From: an uncultured Rhodospirillales bacterium
Lineage (GTDB): Bacteria; Pseudomonadota; Alphaproteobacteria; Rhodospirillales; JABHCV01
Reading direction: 5' to 3'
Assembly: GCA_938092065.1 (NCBI GenBank)
Contig: CALKND010000026.1
Coordinates: 1 to 40,432, forward strand
DNA: 40,432 nucleotides
Below are positions 35,683 through 40,432 of the stretch, piece by piece. The notes under the pieces are model-generated. The model searched no databases and was not told where the DNA came from. It worked only from the letters and a program-made list of their open reading frames with translations. Position numbers and translations under genes: made by a program. Position 1 is the first letter of the stretch. Each line of letters opens with the position of its first letter.

Positions 35683-36193
35683 TAAGCTCATGGGAGGCGC
35701 GATAGAAACTGGCTTGAGAGATGCTCTTTCAGAAGATCTTCCCAGGCTACTTACGCTAAACCAAAAGGCCTTGCCACATGTCAATTCTTTAACGCATGAG
35801 GACATGCTTTGGTTTCTAGAACACTCTGCTTATTTCAAGGTTACTAGTGGCCTTAAAGGTTTCGTTATTGCTCTTGAACCAGGTCTTGATTACGCCAGCA
35901 GTAATTACCGTTGGTTTTTAAAAAGATTCGACAATTTTTTTTACATTGATCGTGTTATTATTTCAAAAGACTTTCGTGGTCAAGGGCTCGGTCGTCAATT
36001 ATATAAAGACGTTATTGAAACAGCACGTAGACGTTTCCCACGACTAACCTGTGAAGTTAATTCGACACCACCGAATCCCAAGTCTATGGTCTTTCACGAA
36101 ACCTTTGGATTTTCATGCGTTGGCACCCAGCAAACAGAAGGTGGGAAAAAGGAAGTAAAGTTACTAGCACTTGACCTACACCCCTTCAATTGA
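35675..36193 (+). CDS. GNAT family acetyltransferase
   Basis: This 172-residue protein has the acetyl-CoA-binding motif [10 protein letters not shown] near 102-111 and the following HETFGF segment, so it is a GNAT N-acetyltransferase with unknown acceptor. The GTG at 35675 overlaps the end of ppc by 8 bases; an ATG at 35690 is a possible alternative. Translational coupling to ppc is plausible, but a functional link is not shown. Confidence 0.88.
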   Translation: MASKLMGGAIETGLRDALSEDLPRLLTLNQKALPHVNSLTHEDMLWFLEHSAYFKVTSGLKGFVIALEPGLDYASSNYRWFLKRFDNFFYIDRVIISKDFRGQGLGRQLYKDVIETARRRFPRLTCEVNSTPPNPKSMVFHETFGFSCVGTQQTEGGKKEVKLLALDLHPFN

Positions 36194-36593
36194 TTGAAGA
36201 ACTCAACAACTAAAAACCCTTTTAACACGCAATTGTGATAAAGATTCTGGCACCTTATTTTAAAGTGTTTCACAAGAATGAGATGTGAAGGCAATAATCC
36301 ATCACAACCTACCTCAAATCTTCACGCCATAAGTCCTAGAAGGATTATTTGATGGATATAAACTTGTGCAATAAGTTCAGATGTAGAATCAAAGTTTATA
36401 ATAAAGTTGTTTTATTTAAATGTTAGACTTTCACTAGCCAGGCATTGCTGTAATGCACTCCTAAATTATGGATTACAAAAAATTTCAACAGTCCCTGCTG
36501 CCCTAGCAAGCTTCTTATTAAAATGTGAGATTTATTAAAATTATATTTTTTGCTTTTTAGAAGAGCCCACTTTACACATGGTAGTGCTTAATA
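36194..36593. other. Gene-free region between convergent GNAT and serA genes
   Basis: This 400-base AT-rich stretch has no gene I can defend. A 24-codon frame at 36352-36426 has a well-placed AAGGA 7 bases before its ATG but no recognisable product. GCATT-GCTGT-AATGC makes a small hairpin around 36447-36461. A TATAAT occurs near 36400. I find no good terminator for either flanking gene. Confidence 0.5.
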
Positions 36594-38171
36594 TCAAAAA
36601 GTTAGCGCCTTGACCTGAACTACTTGCTCTATCTTGCAAATATCATCCATTACTGCCTTCCCTGGCGCCCCATCAACTTCAATCAGAGCAATAGCATCTC
36701 CTCCAGCCGTAGCCCGACCAAGATGAAACGTAGCAATATTGATTTTAGCATCTCCCAGGGCCTTGCCAAGAGACCCAATGAACCCCGGCTTGTCCCTATT
36801 GGTGATAAATAACATGTTTGGTCCCAATTCTGCATCAATAGGGATATCTTTGATTTCGACAATGCGTGGTCGAGATCCAGCAAAAAGTGTTCCTGCAATG
36901 GATCGGGTTTGCTTTTCTGTTTTCACTGTTAGCTTGATAAGTGTTTGATAAACACTAGCTAGCTCATGCTTTACCTCACTAACACGAATATCACGTTCCT
37001 TGGCTATCACCAGCGCATTCACCGTATTAACTGATACCATTAAGGGTGACAGAAGTCCTTGAATGATTATTGACGTAAGAGGCCTTATATTCAGCTCTGC
37101 AGCATGACCTTCATATTCAATCGTAACACTTTCAAGTGCACTCTCTGTTAATTGTCCCGCGAAGCTGCCTAGTTGTTTTGCAAGCGATAAATAAGGTTTT
37201 AGTCGAGGTGCCTCTTCAGCTGTCACTGAAGGCATATTCAAAGCGTTTGTTACGGCTCCTGATATCAGGTAATCAGCCATCTGCTCAGCAACCTGCAAGG
37301 CAACTTTTTCTTGAGCTTCTGTTGTCGACGCTCCTAAGTGAGGTGTAGCCACGATATTTTCCATGCCAAATAAAATATTATTTTTTGCAGGTTCCACTTC
37401 AAATACGTCAAGACCTGCAGCAGCTATCTGTCCACTTTCCAACCCAAGTTTTAAATCTTTTTCGACGATCAAGCCCCCACGCGCGCAGTTTACGATTCGC
37501 ATTCCCGGTTTCATCTTAGCAATGGCCTCCGCATTTATAATTTCGCGGGTGGCGTCTGTAAGAGGCGTATGTAGTGAAATAAAATCTGCCCGAGAATATA
37601 GTTCCTCCAGTTCAACCTTTTCAATGCCCAACTCCGTTGCCCTTTCTGGTGACAAATATGGGTCAAAAGAGATCACACGCATTTTTAACCCTTGCGCCCG
37701 GTCAGCAACAACCGCTCCAACATTACCACACCCAATGATGCCAAGGATTTTTCCCATTATTTCAACACCCATGAATTTTGATTTCTCCCACTTGCCAGCG
37801 TGGGTAGATGCGTTTGCGTGAGGAATTTGCCTAGACAGGGACATAATCATGGCGATGGCGTGCTCGGCAGTAGTGATGGAGTTTCCGAATGGGGTATTCA
37901 TTACGCAAACACCAGCAGCTGTTGCTGCTTCAACATCGAGATTATCAACACCAATACCAGCACGACCGATGACCTTTAGGTTTGTACCAGCATTTAGCAC
38001 ATCCATAGTCACCTTGGTCGACGAACGCACGGCCAGGCCGTCGTACTGATAAACGCAATGAATAAGCTCTTCTTGACTCATGCCAATCTTAACGTCGACT
38101 TCAACACCACGCTCTTTGAGTATTTGTTCGGCCAGTGGGCTCATTTTATCAGATATCAGAACTTTTGGCAT
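36594..38171 (-). CDS. serA: D-3-phosphoglycerate dehydrogenase
   Basis: SerA oxidises 3-phosphoglycerate, the first step of serine synthesis. The 525-residue product starts at ATG 38171, with GGAG 8 bases upstream; the longer frame to 38213 runs into serC and is rejected. It has the NAD loop GCGNVG (147-152), catalytic Arg232, Glu260 and His278, then the intervening domain and a C-terminal ACT domain that usually senses serine. The long form (over 500 residues) matches alphaproteobacterial and Gram-positive enzymes. It lies 2 bases after serC. Confidence 0.97.
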   Translation of the reverse strand: MPKVLISDKMSPLAEQILKERGVEVDVKIGMSQEELIHCVYQYDGLAVRSSTKVTMDVLNAGTNLKVIGRAGIGVDNLDVEAATAAGVCVMNTPFGNSITTAEHAIAMIMSLSRQIPHANASTHAGKWEKSKFMGVEIMGKILGIIGCGNVGAVVADRAQGLKMRVISFDPYLSPERATELGIEKVELEELYSRADFISLHTPLTDATREIINAEAIAKMKPGMRIVNCARGGLIVEKDLKLGLESGQIAAAGLDVFEVEPAKNNILFGMENIVATPHLGASTTEAQEKVALQVAEQMADYLISGAVTNALNMPSVTAEEAPRLKPYLSLAKQLGSFAGQLTESALESVTIEYEGHAAELNIRPLTSIIIQGLLSPLMVSVNTVNALVIAKERDIRVSEVKHELASVYQTLIKLTVKTEKQTRSIAGTLFAGSRPRIVEIKDIPIDAELGPNMLFITNRDKPGFIGSLGKALGDAKINIATFHLGRATAGGDAIALIEVDGAPGKAVMDDICKIEQVVQVKALTF

Positions 38172-38173
38172 TT

Positions 38174-39343
38174 TCAGTTCTCCAACTCTGCTTTGATCTG
38201 CGAGTATGCCCAATCAAGCCAAGGAAACAGTTTTTTTAGATCGGAGGTTTCAACGGTAGCTCCCGCCCATATTCTGAAACCTGGTGGCGCGTCTCGGTGG
38301 CTGCCTATATCGTAGGCAGCTCCCTCCTCATCAAGTTTCTTAACGATGGCCTTAATAATGGTGGATTGTTCAGTTGTATTTAAATTCTTAAACCAGTCAT
38401 CATCAACCATTAGACAAACAGATGTGCGAGAGCGCTGTGAAGTTTCTTGAGCCAAAAAACTTGCCCATGAAGATTTAGAAACCCATTCTTCAATAGCTGC
38501 CAGATTAGCTTTGCATCGAGCAATTAGAGCTTTATGGCCACCTTCATGCTCAGCCCATTTCAAACCATCTAGGGCATCCTCTACGACAATCATGGATGGG
38601 GTGTTTATGGTCTCGCCCCTGAATATACCTTCATTTAATTTTCCGTCTTTTGTCAGGCGAAAAACTTTCGGCATAGGCCACGGTGGGCTATAAGTTTCCA
38701 AACGGTTGACGGCTCTGGGACTCAAAATTAAAACACCATGTGCTGCCTCGCCACCCATGACCTTTTGCCAGGAATAGGTAGTTACGTCTAGTTTGTCCCA
38801 TGGCAAGTCGTAAGCAAAGACGGCGGAAGTTGCGTCACAAATGGTAAGTCCTTGACGATCAGACGCTATCCAAGCACCGTCTGGCACACAAACGCCTGAC
38901 GTTGTGCCATTCCACGTAAAGACTACATCTCTAGAAAAATTGACAGTGCTCAAGTCTGGTAATTGTCCGTAATCAGCGTTTAATAAACGAACATCCCTAA
39001 GCTTTAGCTGTTTTGTAACATCTGTTTGCCACCCAATGCCAAAGCTTTCCCATGCTAGAATATCTACACCTCGCTGACCCAACAAAGACCACATAGCCAT
39101 CTCAACGGCGCCCGTATCAGAAGCAGGAACAATTGCAACACGATAATCATCAGGAATCCCGAGCACGCCACGAGTTCGAGCGAGAGTTTCAGCCAGTTTT
39201 AATTTTCCAGGACCTGAGCGGTGTGAACGAGCGGTTAAGGCACCCTTGAGTGCGTCCAAAGACCATCCAGGTCGCTTGGCACAAGGACCAGAAGAAAAGT
39301 TTGGGTTAGCCGGGCAAAAACCAGGCTTCTTTTGAGTATTCAT
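38174..39343 (-). CDS. serC: Phosphoserine aminotransferase
   Basis: SerC converts 3-phosphohydroxypyruvate to phosphoserine, the second step of serine synthesis. The 389-residue product is of the divergent type common in alphaproteobacteria and archaea. It begins [13 protein letters not shown], has Asp170 in [12 protein letters not shown] and the PLP lysine Lys194 in [21 protein letters not shown] lies just upstream of the start. It leads the serC-serA operon, with a likely promoter and leader hairpin upstream. Confidence 0.96.
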   Translation of the reverse strand: MNTQKKPGFCPANPNFSSGPCAKRPGWSLDALKGALTARSHRSGPGKLKLAETLARTRGVLGIPDDYRVAIVPASDTGAVEMAMWSLLGQRGVDILAWESFGIGWQTDVTKQLKLRDVRLLNADYGQLPDLSTVNFSRDVVFTWNGTTSGVCVPDGAWIASDRQGLTICDATSAVFAYDLPWDKLDVTTYSWQKVMGGEAAHGVLILSPRAVNRLETYSPPWPMPKVFRLTKDGKLNEGIFRGETINTPSMIVVEDALDGLKWAEHEGGHKALIARCKANLAAIEEWVSKSSWASFLAQETSQRSRTSVCLMVDDDWFKNLNTTEQSTIIKAIVKKLDEEGAAYDIGSHRDAPPGFRIWAGATVETSDLKKLFPWLDWAYSQIKAELEN

Positions 39344-39373
39344 ACATTATATCCCTTCCTTACAGAAGAGCTG

Positions 39374-39391
39374 ACACTTGTTGGGAAGTGT
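39374..39391 (-). promoter_or_regulatory. serC leader hairpin (candidate regulatory RNA)
   Basis: In the minus-strand RNA ACACTT and AAGTGT pair around a 6-base loop, 31 bases before the serC start. A conserved serC leader motif is known upstream of serC-serA in alphaproteobacteria. This hairpin, just inside the predicted transcript and followed by the ribosome site, is in the right place. I cannot confirm the match by eye. Confidence 0.4.
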
Positions 39392-39404
39392 TGGTCTAAA
39401 GAGC

Positions 39405-39433
39405 TTAATAATAGCTAAGCTTTTTACCGTCAA
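39405..39433 (-). promoter_or_regulatory. Likely promoter of serC-serA
   Basis: On the minus strand TTGACG (39428-39433) and TATTAA (39405-39410) are separated by 17 bases, matching sigma-70 spacing. Transcription would start near 39398, about 55 bases before the serC start, which puts the leader hairpin in the mRNA. Confidence 0.5.
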
Positions 39434-39483
39434 TTATTGTTAAAAAATTTTGGAAAAGTCTGAGTTCATATTCATTATTTAAT

Positions 39484-39511
39484 AAAAAAGGGGCATGGAA
39501 AACCATGCCCC
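39484..39511 (-). terminator. Intrinsic terminator of the outer-membrane protein gene
   Basis: On the minus strand GGGGCATGG pairs perfectly with CCATGCCCC around a 4-base loop (39490-39511), followed by six T residues. It lies 25 bases after the stop of the beta-barrel gene and upstream of the serC promoter, so it isolates the two transcription units. Confidence 0.95.
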
Positions 39512-39536
39512 TTAATTAAGAAGTTATGATTCTGAT

Positions 39537-40283
39537 TTAGAAATTAACTCTTAGTCCACCAGATACAGTCTTGATGTAAATATCGTCACTGGCTTTGAAG
39601 TAGTGTGTAAAACCTATCATTTCAGAATACTGTGCAAATAATTCAACGCCGAAAGGCACTCCTAGTGTCATACCAGCACCACCTTGAAGCGCGGGCGCTA
39701 TGAAGAAAGCTTCGTCCGTGTTGTCCAACGTGTTGTCTGATCTCGTGAATTGAAAGTTACCATGAGCACCCAGAACACCGCCGCCGCCTGTGATGTAAGG
39801 AGTTAATGAAAATCCACTAGGTCCGCTTCCTGCTAGTTCACCCGGATCCACTGAATATTCAAAAGCCAAATTCACCATAGCTGAGCCAAGATGTATGCTA
39901 CTTTGAAGACCTGTGTAAACACGGTTAGCTTCACCGGTCATTCCAGTTGCAGTTGTCTCACGAAGACCAAATTCAGTTTCAAGCCGGACATAACCATAGT
40001 CATGACCCATAGCACCAAGGATACCATCAGGGTCATCAAATGATACTGTTTTACCGGCCCTCTTCTCATCACTTGCGAGAGTGTTAAGATTATTGTGAGG
40101 CTGACCAGATTCTGTGAATGAAATGTCTGCCAAGTCAGAATTGGCTGAAGTGACACTGAAATAACTACTTCGTCCATTTACCTCTTTTGCGTTGAAGTTA
40201 TTATCCATTGCACTGGCAACACTTGCTGAAAGAAGAGCTGCAAGGCCTACTGCTGTTGCTGTACTAAATTTTCTTGTAAACAT
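39537..40283 (-). CDS. Outer-membrane beta-barrel protein
   Basis: This 248-residue protein has a signal peptide (basic start, hydrophobic core, cleavage after ASVASA near residue 25) and ends in Phe after alternating hydrophobic residues (GGLRVNF), the signature of an outer-membrane beta-barrel. The interior shows short strands alternating with Gly-rich turns, such as YGYVRLETEFGLRE and PFGVELFAQYSEMIG. I start it at ATG 40283, with AGGA about 9 bases upstream; longer frames to 40304 or 40385 lack a ribosome site. Its size suits an 8-strand surface-protein type barrel. I do not recognise the family more closely. The strong terminator suggests high expression. Confidence 0.8.
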   Translation of the reverse strand: MFTRKFSTATAVGLAALLSASVASAMDNNFNAKEVNGRSSYFSVTSANSDLADISFTESGQPHNNLNTLASDEKRAGKTVSFDDPDGILGAMGHDYGYVRLETEFGLRETTATGMTGEANRVYTGLQSSIHLGSAMVNLAFEYSVDPGELAGSGPSGFSLTPYITGGGGVLGAHGNFQFTRSDNTLDNTDEAFFIAPALQGGAGMTLGVPFGVELFAQYSEMIGFTHYFKASDDIYIKTVSGGLRVNF

Positions 40284-40432
40284 TGCGGAAAATCCTATCT
40301 TCATTGAATTTTGTGTACGTTTTTGTGTAGTTGAATCTGTTATGTTGGTGAGACAGTATTTATTTTTGAGAGGCTTAGCAATCAAATTTGCACTGTCATT
40401 ACTATTAATTTCTTCTAGTGTGGTATAATTGC

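Noticed and set aside
37363-37821. Plus-strand open frame of 152 codons opposite serA
   Set aside because: It is antisense to a well-supported SerA sequence and its composition is that of a mirror frame.
39402-39424. AGCTTA / TAAGCT inverted repeat followed by T residues on the plus strand
   Set aside because: It overlaps the better supported serC promoter, has a weak AT-rich stem and no plus-strand gene to terminate.
1-40432. CRISPR array, insertion sequence, phage or defence island
   Set aside because: I saw no regularly spaced repeats, transposase or integrase motifs, or target-site duplications; nearly all sequence is accounted for by core genes in familiar order.

Overview
The window reads as a chromosomal segment of an alphaproteobacterium with a moderately AT-rich genome, probably a marine or Rhodospirillales-like lineage (the class is well supported, the finer placement is a guess). 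The class call rests on gene order: fabD-fabG-acpP-fabF-mltG with yicC nearby, rpsF-rpsR-DUF2232-rplI-dnaB-alr, radA-cvpA-purF-SDR, a TPR protein-bamB-der run, and a serC-serA operon using the short divergent phosphoserine aminotransferase. Almost everything is intact core metabolism and information processing. I see no tRNA, rRNA, insertion sequence, prophage, CRISPR array or defence island.

Layout. 1-3719 (minus strand): a TRAP transporter (dctM cut by the window edge, dctQ, dctP) behind a class V serine/aspartate-glyoxylate type aminotransferase. 3992-6916 (plus): a large FAD plus Fe-S D-2-hydroxyacid dehydrogenase of the YdiJ type, transcribed divergently from the aminotransferase, with a compact intergenic region rich in dyads and a perfect 22-bp tandem repeat. 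Together these look like a 2-hydroxyacid uptake and oxidation module feeding glyoxylate/2-oxoacid and amino-group transfer. 7050-13360: yicC, an opposing SDR gene, then mltG and the fatty-acid synthesis operon (minus). 13734-18997 (plus): ribosomal proteins bS6, bS18 and bL9, DUF2232, dnaB and alr. 18994-21516 (minus): a lone MMPL/RND exporter overlapping alr tail to tail. 21896-27216 (plus): radA, cvpA, purF, an SDR and a CobD-like aminotransferase. 27413-29142: small genes (DUF3253, a lipoprotein, a thioredoxin-like protein). 29222-32665: outer-membrane assembly and ribosome biogenesis genes (TPR anchor protein, bamB, der). 32938-36193: ppc and a GNAT acetyltransferase. 36594-39343 (minus): serC-serA. 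39537-40283 (minus): an outer-membrane beta-barrel protein with a textbook terminator.

Several start codons were moved from the longest reading frame on the basis of Shine-Dalgarno spacing; rpsF and yicC appear to start at TTG. The parts that deserve a second look are mostly non-coding: the operator-like region between the aminotransferase and the YdiJ-type dehydrogenase, the GC-rich hairpin between dctP and dctQ, the serC leader, the rpsF leader, a perfect dyad upstream of ppc, a CtrA-like TTAA-N7-TTAA site, and tandem DnaA-box-like 9-mers before dnaB. I did not find a convincing wholly new system; the TRAP/aminotransferase/YdiJ cluster is the nearest candidate for an uncharacterised pathway.
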